Counted from the first letter of the stretch, positions 1 to 9,229 are shown. The stretch: DNA of 41,923 nucleotides from Lachnospiraceae bacterium (GCA_014804365.1 JAAUZX010000031.1:16969-58891); one strand, 5' to 3'. Notes: generated by a model from the sequence alone, not told the origin. Program-made: numbers and translations.

Positions 1-270
1 TCCCGTTTGCTGTATGGCTTCCTCCGCGATCCGGCATATGAGCTCATTTGCCTCCTCTTTACTACCTGCAATCCCTATCACATACGGGGCGTTCTCCTTA
101 TAATAATACTGCTGTAGCATCAGACTATGGAAGATTTCAATCCTTCCGTCTTTCTCCACATATGCAAGCACATAGACATTTGTGAGTTTCGCGTATTTTT
201 TCAGTTTTCTTTTTATCTTATCGGGATTACTTACAGTATCCCCAATATAGAGATTTTTATAAAATTTCAT
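1..270 (-). CDS. Unknown protein, N-terminal 90 residues (gene runs off the left edge)
   Basis: An open frame reads leftward from an ATG at 270 and is still open at base 1, so the C-terminus lies outside the window. The translation begins MKFYKNLYIGDTV and includes a basic stretch (IKRKLKKYAKL), followed by alternating hydrophobic residues suggestive of beta strands (VYVLAYVEKDG) and a closing helix (GSKEEANELICRIAEEA). It has no signal peptide or membrane segment. Codon use looks like that of the neighbours. The ribosome binding site is weak (GGAAATTGCC before ATG). It is divergent from the chemoreceptor gene at 466. I do not recognise the family; the layout suggests a small soluble alpha/beta protein. 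Confidence 0.6.
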   Translation of the reverse strand, partial: MKFYKNLYIGDTVSNPDKIKRKLKKYAKLTNVYVLAYVEKDGRIEIFHSLMLQQYYYKENAPYVIGIAGSKEEANELICRIAEEAIQQTG

Positions 271-398
271 GGCAATTTCCAACTAAATTGAATCTTTCAT
301 CCCGTAGCTTTTGCTGACCTAAGCTATTTTAACACATTTTCCATAAAATAAAAAGGAATAAAAAGATCGGAAAATGTGGAAGCACAAAAAAAGCAACA

Positions 399-427
399 TT
401 GATTTTATTTCATAACTGTTCTAAAAT
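399..427 (+). promoter_or_regulatory. Candidate sigma-A promoter of the chemoreceptor/HD-GYP pair
   Basis: TTGATT at 399-404 and TAAAAT at 422-427 are separated by 17 bp, and the expected start site falls about 30 bp before the ATG at 466. This is the only good match seen in the 195-bp gap to the divergent gene. I found no sigma-28-type CCGATA element here. It is a by-eye match and the surroundings are AT-rich. Confidence 0.4.
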
Positions 428-465
428 AGTGTATAAAGAATTCCTATGAAATCGAAGGTATACAT

Positions 466-2079
466 ATGAAAAAACTATTTTCCAAAAACTACAGCTCAAA
501 AAATGAAACCCCCGTTGACCAGAAGCAGAATATCGATGTCATTCTATCCACCGTGGAGGAGGTAAAGTCCTCCAGTACAGACATCGTAAATGAGGTGACG
601 GTAGTTCGTGATCTCGCTGACGAAAATAAGCACAGTGCAAACACTGTAGTGAACAATATGGATGAACTGACCGGGCAGAACGCAGTTCTCACCGAGAAGA
701 CCCATTCTTCCATCGGCATGACCAGCGATATCCAGAATCAAGTAGAAAATATAGCTACCATGATCTCACAGATGGTTCTGCTGGTGGACGAGACTACCAC
801 ACATGCAGGAGAAAGCTCGCGCGAATTGGCAGAGGTAGTGGAATCCACACACACCATGGCAGCGCTGTCCAACGATGTAAGCAGCATCGTAAAAGAGTTC
901 TCAGAGGAGTTCGCCATGGTAAAGGAGGAAACTGTCTCCATTGAAGGTATTACATCACAGACCAATCTCCTCTCCTTAAATGCGTCTATAGAAGCAGCCA
1001 GAGCAGGCACCGCGGGGCGCGGCTTTGCGGTGGTTGCCGATCAGATCCGCAAACTGAGCGTAGAGACTAAGAGCTCTTCCACAAGTATCATGAACGCTCT
1101 GAACCATCTGGAAGAAACTTCCGCAAGAATGACCGATGCCATTGCAAAAGTAATTGAGATCATTCAGCTGAATCTGGAGAAAATCACGCAGGTGAACGCC
1201 AGCGTAGTCAGTATTTCTAATGATTCTCAGACATTAAATAGCAATATTTCCCGCATCGATAATGCCATCAAAGATGTGGAGCAGTCCAATCAGAATATGG
1301 TAGAGAACATGCAGCAGATATCCGAAGCTATGTCTGTGATGAGTAAGTATGTGGAAAATGCTGCCGACAACGCCAAGAGTATGCTGAAAAAATACGAGCA
1401 GACTACTGTAAATGTGGGTAAAATCGAGGCATCCGTGGGCAACCTTGTAGTGCGTCTGGGTGAAGGCGGCTTCATGGGCATTCAGGATGCAAAACCGGGC
1501 TGTAAAGTCTCCATTATCACACTGGACAAGGATGGTGCACCTGACAAAGAATATTACGGTCAGGTTATACGCCAGCAGGGTTCGGAAGCCGTGGTAGATA
1601 TCCGCCCGAAATCCATCCCAAAAGGTCCGGATGCACCAACACAGTTTCACCTGCAGATGATCCTCGGAAACGTTCTGTACCACTGGACGGAAGTTGCAGT
1701 CTCTGAGTTATCGGAAGGCGGCAATACCTATTATCGTGTAGTGACGAGCGCCAATCCCAAAGTAATGCAGCGTAAGAAGAATCCACGTCTGGAAATCCAC
1801 TGCCCTTGCGAGGTATCCATCGATGGCAATTCAAAGACATATCACGGGAAAATGCTGGATATCAGTGCCAATGGCATGGCTTTTACCGCCACAGACCCGG
1901 ATTTTGAAGCGGCTGAAAAGAAAATGATAACTGTCACAATCCCCCAGCTCCCGATTCCGAAGGCGCGCACGATACAGGCATACATCATGCGGTGCAAACA
2001 TGGAAGCAACGGATATATTCTAGGCTGCCGACTCTCAGAAAATAATCTGGCGATCCAGCAATATATAGAAACACAGTAA
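466..2079 (+). CDS. Soluble methyl-accepting chemotaxis protein with C-terminal PilZ domain
   Basis: This 537-residue protein has no membrane segment, so it should be a cytoplasmic receptor-like signalling protein. Residues about 25-320 are heptad-rich helices with the conserved receptor tip near 160-200 ([19 protein letters not shown], then [15 protein letters not shown]), the part that contacts CheA and CheW. Residues about 335-430 resemble the YcgR N-terminal beta domain. Residues 431-530 form a PilZ domain with RKKNPR at 436-441 and DISANG at 465-470, the two cyclic-di-GMP-binding elements; one Arg of the usual RRxxxR motif is Lys437. No HAMP or PAS domain is apparent, so the PilZ part may be the sensor. 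It is followed after 51 bp by the HD-GYP gene, probably on the same transcript. Chemoreceptor identity is certain; PilZ is very likely. Confidence 0.92.
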   Translation: MKKLFSKNYSSKNETPVDQKQNIDVILSTVEEVKSSSTDIVNEVTVVRDLADENKHSANTVVNNMDELTGQNAVLTEKTHSSIGMTSDIQNQVENIATMISQMVLLVDETTTHAGESSRELAEVVESTHTMAALSNDVSSIVKEFSEEFAMVKEETVSIEGITSQTNLLSLNASIEAARAGTAGRGFAVVADQIRKLSVETKSSSTSIMNALNHLEETSARMTDAIAKVIEIIQLNLEKITQVNASVVSISNDSQTLNSNISRIDNAIKDVEQSNQNMVENMQQISEAMSVMSKYVENAADNAKSMLKKYEQTTVNVGKIEASVGNLVVRLGEGGFMGIQDAKPGCKVSIITLDKDGAPDKEYYGQVIRQQGSEAVVDIRPKSIPKGPDAPTQFHLQMILGNVLYHWTEVAVSELSEGGNTYYRVVTSANPKVMQRKKNPRLEIHCPCEVSIDGNSKTYHGKMLDISANGMAFTATDPDFEAAEKKMITVTIPQLPIPKARTIQAYIMRCKHGSNGYILGCRLSENNLAIQQYIETQ

Positions 2080-2130
2080 CAAAAGCCTTATCACATATTC
2101 AGATCGTTCGGCGCTTAAAGGAGGATTTCT

Positions 2131-3186
2131 ATGAAAAATGTTGCACGCATGGCACTGGAAAACGGAATGGTGATCGGTGAAGATGTCTATAGCTACAAGA
2201 ATAAACTGATCTATCCGAAGGATACGGTGGTGGATGATTCGGTAGTTGCACGACTGGCACGCTACTCCATTATGTGCGTCTCCATTATGGAGGACATAGA
2301 TTATGCAACCACACATTTCGAGAAAGTTCGTCTCAGTTCCGAATTTAAGACTTTTGAACTGACTTATAATAACTGTATGTCGATCTATCGCAAGCTGATG
2401 AAAGGTTTTGTGGAACAGGGGGCTCCAGCTAAGATGGGAAGTCTGATGGAACTGTATGTCAAAATCTCCTCTCGCGCCAGAGGCGGCGAACAGCTTCTGG
2501 ATTTCCTCTATAACATGCTGCCCAGTGAAGACGATATGACTTATGCACACTGCCTGAATTCCGCACTGATCGCCGGTGTGTTCGGCACATGGCTTAATCT
2601 TTCTAAGGAAGATATTTACCTTCTGATCCAGTGCGCCTTCTTCTATGATATCGGAAAACTGAAGCTGCCTCAGGATCTTTTGTGGAAATCAGGTAAACTA
2701 ACAGATCTGGAATTCACGAAGTTAAAGACGCATACAATGCTGGGCTTCGATATGCTCAAGGACCGCGATATGGATGAACATGTGCTGAAAGCCACACTCA
2801 TGCACCATGAACGCTGTGACGGCTCCGGTTATCCTTCCAAACTGCGTTCCGATAAGATTGACATCTTTGCCAAATACATAGCAATCATAGATGCCTATGA
2901 GGCAATGACATCTGCAAGAACTTACCGGGTATCCTTGAATCCTTTTCAAGTGATTGCAAATTTTGAAAAAGATGGATATGTCAAATTTGATGAAGTAATA
3001 TTAAAACCCATCTTATCTCACATTGCCGCAACGCAGATCGGCTTTACCGTGCGGCTGACTAACGATGTGGAAGCCAAAGTCGTACAGATTAATGAGGACC
3101 ATCTCACCAGACCGCTATTACAAGCGGGTGATGAGATGATTGATCTTGTGAAGGAACCGGATCTCGATATTGCCGCGATCTACTGA
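2131..3186 (+). CDS. HD-GYP domain protein with degenerate HD pair (YD-GYP)
   Basis: This 351-residue protein belongs to the HD-GYP family, whose active members hydrolyse cyclic-di-GMP. The domain spans about residues 135-270. GSGYP lies at 231-235, preceded by HHERCD, and the downstream DAYEAMTSARTYR matches the family's conserved end. The usual HDxGK signature reads YDIGK here: Tyr172 replaces the metal-binding His and Asp173 is kept. The following THTMLGFDML retains its His. Loss of this His should impair the metal centre, so the protein may be a weak enzyme or a ligand-binding regulator; that is inference. The N-terminal ~130 residues have no domain I recognise. The ATG has a strong AAAGGAGGATTT ribosome binding site. 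It follows the PilZ chemoreceptor, and its last 7 bases overlap the convergent penicillin-binding protein gene. Confidence 0.9.
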   Translation: MKNVARMALENGMVIGEDVYSYKNKLIYPKDTVVDDSVVARLARYSIMCVSIMEDIDYATTHFEKVRLSSEFKTFELTYNNCMSIYRKLMKGFVEQGAPAKMGSLMELYVKISSRARGGEQLLDFLYNMLPSEDDMTYAHCLNSALIAGVFGTWLNLSKEDIYLLIQCAFFYDIGKLKLPQDLLWKSGKLTDLEFTKLKTHTMLGFDMLKDRDMDEHVLKATLMHHERCDGSGYPSKLRSDKIDIFAKYIAIIDAYEAMTSARTYRVSLNPFQVIANFEKDGYVKFDEVILKPILSHIAATQIGFTVRLTNDVEAKVVQINEDHLTRPLLQAGDEMIDLVKEPDLDIAAIY

Positions 3187-4649
3187 CCGAAATATTCATT
3201 AAAAATGCGCTTGGCGATGGGCACCGCATAATCACCGCCGCTTCCCGCGCCTTCTATGATGATGGTAACGCATACTTCCGGATCCTCTGCCGGAGCAAAA
3301 CCTGTAAACCATGCATGGGATTCCGTTTTGACACTGCTGTATTCTGCTGAGCCGGTCTTTCCTGCCGCTGTGTAGGACTGACCGGCCAGTTTTGTGCCGG
3401 TTCCGCTCGTAATCACTTCCTGCATAAGGATATTTAATGCAGCCGCCTCTTCCTCGGACATCAACTTCCGGTAGGTATTCGGATTAAACTGTTTGATAAT
3501 ATTCCCCTCATTGTTTTTCACGTAATCTACCAGATAGGGCTTCATAAGTACCCCTTTATTAGCAATTGCGCATGTGATCATATTTAGGTGCAGCGGCGTG
3601 ATCTGTGTCGTCCCCTGCCCGATCACCGCCTGCATAATATCGGAATCCGTAGTGGACTCATCCACGATGAGCCTGCTCTTGTTATAGTTAAAAGCAACCG
3701 GCAGTTCCTTATTGAACAACAGACTGTTTAATGTATCGCCGAACCGTGCGCGGTCAATCTGCATTCCAATATTAGCAAAAGAAGAATTGCAGGATTTTGC
3801 AAAAGACTTTGTAAAATCCTCGTAACCGTGAACCGACCCGTGATAACAGTTGATCGTATCCTGCCCCGACGTAAACCGGCCGCTGCATTGATAACTGTAC
3901 TGATTATAAGTATCCGGGTTTTCCCGAATATATTCGAGCGCAGTTACGATCTTAAATGTGGAGCCGGGAGGATACAGCCCTTGGGTCGCACGATTTAACA
4001 GCACCGAGCTCTCCTTGTCTTCCAGGAGTTCATCCCAGATTGCATCGATCTCATTGGGATCAAAATCTGGTTTCGACACCATGGCAATGATCTTTCCGGT
4101 GTCGGGTTCCGAGACGATGATCGCACCTTTATAGATTCCCAACGACTGAAAAGCAACTTCCTGTACTCCTACATCCAGCGTAGTCACCACACTGTCCCCC
4201 GGATATTTTTCCCCTGCCACATCGCTTGCCACTTTATCGGCGAGTTTTGCATTGGAATTAATAAGATAATAATTACTCAGAGACTCAATTCCGTATTTTC
4301 CGTTGGAAGCATATCCCACCGCATGGGCAAAAAGATTCCCATACGGATAGACTCTGGTCTCACTGCCGTCCTCGCCCGTCTCTGACTGCGCCAGCACCTG
4401 CCCTCCGGCAGCATAGATTGTTCCGCGCCTGTTCTGGGATATGAGCAGTTCCTGCCTTCCGTTATAGCTGTTGTTAATCAGCTCCTGTTGGTTTGTGATG
4501 GCATAATAACACGTATATCCCATCATACACAGGAATACAGCTACAAAAAGATATGTCACCGCAAGGATCTGTCTATTCCTCTTCTTCCGTTTCCGGTTCT
4601 TCCCGGAAGTCTTCCGGTTCCGTTCTTCGTCTTCTTTTCTTTTTGGCAC
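3180..4649 (-). CDS. Class B penicillin-binding protein (PbpA/FtsI-type transpeptidase)
   Basis: This is a peptidoglycan D,D-transpeptidase that cross-links stem peptides outside the membrane. Its 489 residues comprise a Lys/Arg-rich cytoplasmic tail (1-27), one membrane helix (about 28-50), a short linker domain and a transpeptidase domain. The three active-site motifs are intact: STFK at 230-233 (nucleophile Ser230), SCN at 286-288 and KTG at 431-433. The compact size fits the PbpA-type proteins encoded beside SEDS polymerases rather than the longer FtsI with PASTA domains. The start is GTG at 4649, with AGGAAGAGGG upstream, and lies 77 bp inside the SEDS gene, which suggests translational coupling. 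Whether the pair serves division, elongation or sporulation cannot be told from sequence. Confidence 0.93.
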   Translation of the reverse strand: MPKRKEDEERNRKTSGKNRKRKKRNRQILAVTYLFVAVFLCMMGYTCYYAITNQQELINNSYNGRQELLISQNRRGTIYAAGGQVLAQSETGEDGSETRVYPYGNLFAHAVGYASNGKYGIESLSNYYLINSNAKLADKVASDVAGEKYPGDSVVTTLDVGVQEVAFQSLGIYKGAIIVSEPDTGKIIAMVSKPDFDPNEIDAIWDELLEDKESSVLLNRATQGLYPPGSTFKIVTALEYIRENPDTYNQYSYQCSGRFTSGQDTINCYHGSVHGYEDFTKSFAKSCNSSFANIGMQIDRARFGDTLNSLLFNKELPVAFNYNKSRLIVDESTTDSDIMQAVIGQGTTQITPLHLNMITCAIANKGVLMKPYLVDYVKNNEGNIIKQFNPNTYRKLMSEEEAAALNILMQEVITSGTGTKLAGQSYTAAGKTGSAEYSSVKTESHAWFTGFAPAEDPEVCVTIIIEGAGSGGDYAVPIAKRIFNEYFGQ

Positions 4650-5958
4650 GTTTGGTTCCCTCTTCCTGTCTTATGATGTACAGTCCTTCTATAATGAAAA
4701 ACATCACTAATGTGGTAAGCACCGAACTTCCGCCGTAACTGATAAACGGCAGTGTGATCCCTGTCATCGGTATAAATTTCGTTCCGCCCCCGATCGTTAA
4801 GAACACCTGAAAGATATAAGTAACACCAAGTCCGAAAGCTATTAACTGATAGAATTTATCCTGCAGCCGCATGGCTATATTCATAAACATGATAAAACAA
4901 CTAATGCAGATCAGAATCATGCACATAGAAAATGCAATTCCAAGTTCCTCCGCCACAGCCGAAAAAACGAAATCGGCTTCCACAAAAGGAATGGAATCCG
5001 GCGTCCCCCGAAACAGCCCCAGGCCAAACCATCCGCCGCTGCTGATGGCAAAAAGCGACTGTGTGATCTGATACCCTGCATCATCAATACAACTGAATGG
5101 ATCTTTCCATGCCAGCACACGCACCTGCACATGGCGGAAAAGCTGATAGGCTATCACCGCCGCCCCACAGCCTCCCGCGCTTCCCAGAAACAGATAAGCC
5201 CAGTTACCTGTAGCAATAAACACCATCATCACATAGACGATAAAGAATATCAAGGCGCTGCCCAGATCCTTGGAAGCCACTAAAATAAGCACATGTGCTC
5301 CGGCCACCACCGCTGTAAGTGCGACCCGGAGCAGATCATGCGATTCACTGAGCGCACTGGCAAGGAAAAAAACGAATATAATCTTTACAAATTCCGAAGG
5401 CTGGAACGTTACGCCAGCGATCGAGTAAGATATTTTGGAGCCATAGGTAGTGGAACCTAAGATCAGCACAATGCCGATCGCCACAATGCCCACCGCCGCG
5501 TACACCCAGGTGAGACTTTTCAGGAATTTCAGCTTATGAATGAAAAACGGAATCAGCATACCGATAATAATGGAAACCGTTACGATAAAAAACTGCTTGA
5601 TCGCTTTTTCAAAAGAAAGTCTGCTGAGGATAATAAATCCTATACTGAGCAGCATACACATATTGTTAATAATCAGTCTGTTCCCACCCGGATATACCAT
5701 TCTAAACAAAACGATCGTCGCAAACAACAAAATCTGCTGCAATACATAAAACAACAGATACTCCAGTTTTCCCGTCTCGAAACAAATGACAAGAAAGCAT
5801 GAAAAATGCACCAGAAACATCAACAGATTCTGGCGGATATAACTGCCGCTTCGTTTCTCCTCATCCTGAAAACGGAACACGAGAAAGCACTCTAATGTAT
5901 ATAATGCAATAAATAATGTAATAAAATACTTTGAAAGCTCGGTGATATATAATTCCAT
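4573..5958 (-). CDS. SEDS family glycan polymerase (FtsW/RodA/SpoVE)
   Basis: This is a multi-pass membrane protein of the SEDS family, which polymerises lipid II into glycan strands together with a cognate class B penicillin-binding protein. Its 461 residues contain roughly a dozen hydrophobic segments. The FISYGGSSVL motif near the C-terminus and the TFQPSEFVKIIFVFFLA segment are family hallmarks. The N-terminus carries extra hydrophobic segments compared with the shortest family members. The cytoplasmic tail is highly charged, Arg/Lys then Glu-rich, and its coding sequence also encodes the beginning of the penicillin-binding protein. It starts 6 bp after the U32 peptidase stop, so the three genes form a tight minus-strand operon. 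I cannot separate FtsW, RodA and SpoVE roles by eye. Confidence 0.93.
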   Translation of the reverse strand: MELYITELSKYFITLFIALYTLECFLVFRFQDEEKRSGSYIRQNLLMFLVHFSCFLVICFETGKLEYLLFYVLQQILLFATIVLFRMVYPGGNRLIINNMCMLLSIGFIILSRLSFEKAIKQFFIVTVSIIIGMLIPFFIHKLKFLKSLTWVYAAVGIVAIGIVLILGSTTYGSKISYSIAGVTFQPSEFVKIIFVFFLASALSESHDLLRVALTAVVAGAHVLILVASKDLGSALIFFIVYVMMVFIATGNWAYLFLGSAGGCGAAVIAYQLFRHVQVRVLAWKDPFSCIDDAGYQITQSLFAISSGGWFGLGLFRGTPDSIPFVEADFVFSAVAEELGIAFSMCMILICISCFIMFMNIAMRLQDKFYQLIAFGLGVTYIFQVFLTIGGGTKFIPMTGITLPFISYGGSSVLTTLVMFFIIEGLYIIRQEEGTKRAKKKRRRRTEPEDFREEPETEEEE

Positions 5959-5964
5959 AAAATA

Positions 5965-8325
5965 CTATTCCACGCCTCTTTTCAAATGTCCCGTTGTATA
6001 AGCTTTATAGGGGAACGATTCTCCTTTAAGAATCTGTCTGCAATCCTGCGCTGACTCTGTGATGAAGTCATAGCGCCGTATATCGGCACCGATCCGTTTT
6101 ACCTCATTTTCCTGCAAATGCATGGAATAAGGTATCGAATTATAAATGATATTATAGCAGTGCAGACAGTTCGTCTCCACCGGGAAATCCGTCCCGTATC
6201 GATCCCTGATCCGCAGATCGGAATGTGGCTTCCCGTGTCCGTCTGCATGACACCCCGCCGCCGACTTTCGGATACAGTTAGCTGTCACCATCATAGGGAT
6301 CGTTCCATATACGATCATGGCAGTGCGCATTCCCATCTCTTTTGCCGACCGGACAAGCTTTCCGGATTCTTTTCTGTTTAACTCATAAGGCAGAGTATAT
6401 TCCTCCGTATAGTCTGCCCAGAATCGAAGACTTTCCGTATTAAAAGAATATAATCCGGCATCGGGAATAAGTTCATAAGATTCACCAAATGTTGCGGCAT
6501 AGGCAAATCCCTCTATATTACGGACTAAAAAGCCGCTGATTAACGTATCGCACTTTCTGCGACCGCCCTGTCTTGAATGCAAGTCTGTGTCAGTCTCATA
6601 GTCACAGCAATCCATTTTGACCTTCTCGGTCAATTCTAGTAGATATGCTTCATCCCGCGCCCGCAGCACATAAGGAAGCGCCAAAGCATACTGCAGATCG
6701 CCGTGTGTGCGCAGATGCGATACCACTTTATCATGTTCCGTCATATAGAGATCACTGTCTATATAAATGCGACGGCACGGAAATGTAACCGCCACAGCCA
6801 GTTGATCACATGTAGATACCATAATATCGATCTTCCTGTTCGGCATATCCGATTCAGACTCTGAGGATTCCCCACAGGTATCATTTGCTGATATGCCTTT
6901 GCCGGCCGTCTCTTTACCATCCGAAGCTTCCCGCCTAACGGGTGCTGCCTCAGGCAGCGGATCCCGGCAATCCAACATGCCCTGCCTGATAATATACTGC
7001 CGCTCATAAGCTTCTATACCCTTTCGGCGCAGATCGTTCAGCGCGCTTACCGGAAGAAATACCTCACCTTTTATCTCGATCTTGCAGGATGTCACTGTCA
7101 GACAACAGTTCCCTGTTTTCAATAACTGTTTTTTAATATTATCAGGCTGCAGCGGCATCTTCTTCGCCGCTTCCGCCACTGCACCGTACACGGTGATAGA
7201 AAGCCCCTCTTCTGCCGGATTCACAGTATCGTCACACTGCATCGCTTCTTTGGTTTCGGAATCAAAGATCTGTAGACATGCCGGTTCTCCGACAGCTAAG
7301 GTAACCGTCATTCTGACAGGGTGCTTGTCCGGCTCTCTGATATATTTCGACGCAATCTGTTCAAGAAGCGCCTGATCGCTTCCCGCATAGCTTGGCTTAT
7401 GCAGGGTGATCATCTCCCTGCCGTTATGACGATTATAGTATCCTGTCTGTATCTCGCTGCGGATGTACAGGCTTCGCAGCATATCCTGATCCTCTTTGGA
7501 TACATGATAGCCATCAGTAGCGTTTCTCTCATACAGATCTATATATTTGCGGTACAGAGCCGTGACCCCTGCCGCGTACTCCGGTTTCTTCATACGTCCT
7601 TCTATTTTAAATGAATCGATCCCTGCCTCAATCAACTGCGGGAGATATGAGATCGTGCACATATCCTTAAGGCTGAGAGGATATTCAATCCCTTTTACTC
7701 TCTCCTCTCCGTCACAGATCTGGTATGGCAGTCTGCAGGGCTGCGCACATCTGCCCCTGTTACCGCTTCGGCCGCCTAATATACTGCTGAAAAGACATTG
7801 TCCTGAATAACAATAGCACATCGCACCATGGACGAAACACTCTATCTCCAACCCGGTCTCTTCCTTCATCTGCCGCACTTCATCAAGCGACAGTTCTCTT
7901 GCAGGCACAATGCGCTCTACACCCAGTCGTCTAAGCATTGCTGCACCGTATAAGCCCGTCACGGTCATCTGTGTGCTGACATGCAGTGCCAGACCCGGAA
8001 AAAACTCTCCAATATACCGTAACGCTCCCAGATCCTGTACGATCACCCCGTCCAGTCCCGCCTCATAGAACGGGTGCAGATAGGAATACAGCTCTGAAAA
8101 TTCCGTATCTTTTATCAGTGTATTTACGGTAAGATATATTTTCCGCCCCATGAAATGGGCTGTGCGAATGGCACGGCAGATTTCCTCCCCGGTAAAATTC
8201 TGCGCATATGCTCTGGCGCCGAATTTCTCTCCGCCCAGATACACCGCGTCCGCTCCCGCATTTACAGCTCCAAGAAAAGCTTCATAATTTCCCGCAGGAG
8301 CCAATAATTCGACTGTTTTCTTCAT
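5965..8325 (-). CDS. Peptidase U32 family protein
   Basis: This 786-residue protein starts with the U32 pattern ELLAPAGNYEAFLGAVNAGADAVYLGG and carries the family signature near residues 160-200: ECFVHGAMCYCYSGQC, then GGRSGNRGRCAQPCR. Several Cys in this stretch and a late LHCYN are candidates for an iron-sulfur site. Characterised members (RlhA, TrhO/TrhP) hydroxylate rRNA or tRNA pyrimidines, while older members were described as collagenases; the RNA-modification role is the better guess here. A region around residues 470-510 (AAPVRREASDGKETAGKG) is polar low-complexity linker. The gene follows zapA after a hairpin and leads directly into the SEDS/PBP pair. The ATG at 8325 has only a weak ribosome binding site (GGAAGCAG). 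Confidence 0.92.
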   Translation of the reverse strand: MKKTVELLAPAGNYEAFLGAVNAGADAVYLGGEKFGARAYAQNFTGEEICRAIRTAHFMGRKIYLTVNTLIKDTEFSELYSYLHPFYEAGLDGVIVQDLGALRYIGEFFPGLALHVSTQMTVTGLYGAAMLRRLGVERIVPARELSLDEVRQMKEETGLEIECFVHGAMCYCYSGQCLFSSILGGRSGNRGRCAQPCRLPYQICDGEERVKGIEYPLSLKDMCTISYLPQLIEAGIDSFKIEGRMKKPEYAAGVTALYRKYIDLYERNATDGYHVSKEDQDMLRSLYIRSEIQTGYYNRHNGREMITLHKPSYAGSDQALLEQIASKYIREPDKHPVRMTVTLAVGEPACLQIFDSETKEAMQCDDTVNPAEEGLSITVYGAVAEAAKKMPLQPDNIKKQLLKTGNCCLTVTSCKIEIKGEVFLPVSALNDLRRKGIEAYERQYIIRQGMLDCRDPLPEAAPVRREASDGKETAGKGISANDTCGESSESESDMPNRKIDIMVSTCDQLAVAVTFPCRRIYIDSDLYMTEHDKVVSHLRTHGDLQYALALPYVLRARDEAYLLELTEKVKMDCCDYETDTDLHSRQGGRRKCDTLISGFLVRNIEGFAYAATFGESYELIPDAGLYSFNTESLRFWADYTEEYTLPYELNRKESGKLVRSAKEMGMRTAMIVYGTIPMMVTANCIRKSAAGCHADGHGKPHSDLRIRDRYGTDFPVETNCLHCYNIIYNSIPYSMHLQENEVKRIGADIRRYDFITESAQDCRQILKGESFPYKAYTTGHLKRGVE

Positions 8326-8357
8326 ATAGTTTCTGCTTCCCGTTTTCCCTGTTACAT

Positions 8358-8388
8358 GAAAAGCCCTGTAGATTTCTCTGACAGGGCT
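8358..8388 (-). terminator. Hairpin between zapA and the U32 peptidase gene
   Basis: Read on the minus strand, AGCCCTGT and ACAGGGCT form an 8-bp stem around a loop of 11 bases, followed by TTTTC. It lies just after the zapA stop, so it probably ends or attenuates zapA transcription before the U32 operon. Confidence 0.55.
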
Positions 8389-8395
8389 AGGCTTC

Positions 8396-8803
8396 CTATT
8401 TTTTCATTTCTTTTAACTCTGTTTCCAACCGAATGATCTTCTTAGCGTTCTCATTGGTTTCACTCTGAAGCGCACGGACGTTTTTCTCCGTACTCTCCAA
8501 TTTAATCTGAGAAGCGATCAGTTCATGTTTCAAGTCATACATTTCCTTATCTTTGCTCTGTAATTTCTCCTCCAGTTCGCTGATCTTCTCCTTCGCTTTA
8601 AAATAATCATCCGCTATATTAAGCTGTAGCAAAACATTCTGCGTATCGAGAGACTGTCTCTTAAAACTGTCAACCTTGTTATATTCCGCTACTTTATTGT
8701 TTATGTAAGAGGCAACCTTCTGTAAATACTCTTCACTCTCATAACCGCTCAGTGTAAAAACCTTACCGGCAATGATTACCTCTGTATCTGTTTTCGTTGA
8801 CAT
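8396..8803 (-). CDS. zapA: Cell division protein ZapA
   Basis: ZapA binds FtsZ and bundles its filaments at the division ring. The 135-residue protein has the family's N-terminal globular part (EVIIAGKVFTLSGYESEEYLQKVASYIN) and a long C-terminal coiled coil (about 60-135) with ELEEKLQSKDKEMYDLKHEL heptads, as in Gram-positive ZapA. The open frame continues upstream to 8926, but the start is taken at the ATG at 8803 because GGGAGGAAAG lies directly before it and family similarity begins there. A good promoter sits 58 bp upstream. The coiled coil is longer than in the shortest ZapA proteins. Neighbouring U32/SEDS/PBP genes give an envelope and division context. Confidence 0.88.
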   Translation of the reverse strand: MSTKTDTEVIIAGKVFTLSGYESEEYLQKVASYINNKVAEYNKVDSFKRQSLDTQNVLLQLNIADDYFKAKEKISELEEKLQSKDKEMYDLKHELIASQIKLESTEKNVRALQSETNENAKKIIRLETELKEMKK

Positions 8804-8860
8804 AGGACTTTCCTCCCATACAAAATATGCCACCCGACAAAAATATATAGTACAATATCT

Positions 8861-8889
8861 ATTATATATAGCTTGTGACGGAATTTCAA
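8861..8889 (-). promoter_or_regulatory. Sigma-A promoter of zapA
   Basis: On the minus strand TTGAAA (8884-8889) and a perfect TATAAT (8861-8866) are separated by 17 bp. Transcription would begin near 8854, about 50 bp before the zapA ATG. This is one of the best promoter matches in the window and supports the shorter zapA start. Confidence 0.7.
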
Positions 8890-8974
8890 CCATTTTTTTA
8901 GTGGCAGGTGAATTGCCGCAAAGCAATTTATTTTTTTGTTACAATTTTTAGCAAGTCTATGACATTGACTATTA

Positions 8975-8999
8975 TCAAAATTCCCTGTCCGACCGATAT
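8975..8999 (+). promoter_or_regulatory. Candidate sigma-28 (SigD/FliA) type promoter
   Basis: CCGATAT at 8993-8999 is a perfect match to the -10 core of flagellar sigma-28 promoters in Firmicutes. TCAA at 8975-8978 lies 14 bp upstream where TAAA is expected. It points toward the unknown coiled-coil gene at 9230, about 220 bp downstream, which is a long leader. A chance match is possible because only the -10 is strong. Confidence 0.35.
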
Positions 9000-9065
9000 A
9001 AAGAATATAAAATAATACAGCAAGTCACAGACTTATAGAAAAAGGAAACGGATTTCCTGCTTTGT

Positions 9066-9224
9066 TCACGGATCGGACACTCTATAAGGATTAATATACT
9101 GCAGCTTATTCACATATTGACTGCAGTTCTTCCGTATATCAGCGAACTCCGCAAGAGAAATCCACTTAAAATTATGTACCTGTTTCCTTAATAATCGGTT
9201 TACAATTTTGGGAAAGGCATGGTG
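9066..9224 (-). pseudogene. Possible gene remnant (C-terminal fragment)
   Basis: A minus-strand frame stays open for 52 codons and ends at TGA (9066-9068). It reads like real protein (VHNFKWISLAEFADIRKNC, then QYVNKLQYINPYRVSDP), but no ATG, GTG or TTG with a ribosome binding site was found before the in-frame TAA at 9225-9227. The FKWISLAEF piece loosely recalls the C-terminal strand of NUDIX hydrolases, which is not enough to name it. It may be the tail of a decayed gene or chance. Confidence 0.2.
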
Positions 9225-9229
9225 TTAAT

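Larger units (their letters stand above)
8890..9229. other. Intergenic region between zapA and the coiled-coil gene
   Basis: This gap holds the possible sigma-28 site at 8975-8999 and a minus-strand open stretch at 9066-9224 that may be a gene remnant. Next to zapA (8908-8930) lies a small inverted repeat, AATTGC with GCAATT, around a CGCAAA loop. No RNA gene or insertion element was recognised. Confidence 0.5.

Noticed and set aside
1234..1683. 149-codon minus-strand frame inside the chemoreceptor gene
   Set aside because: It is antisense to coiled-coil coding with no start signal; the plus-strand protein is unambiguous.
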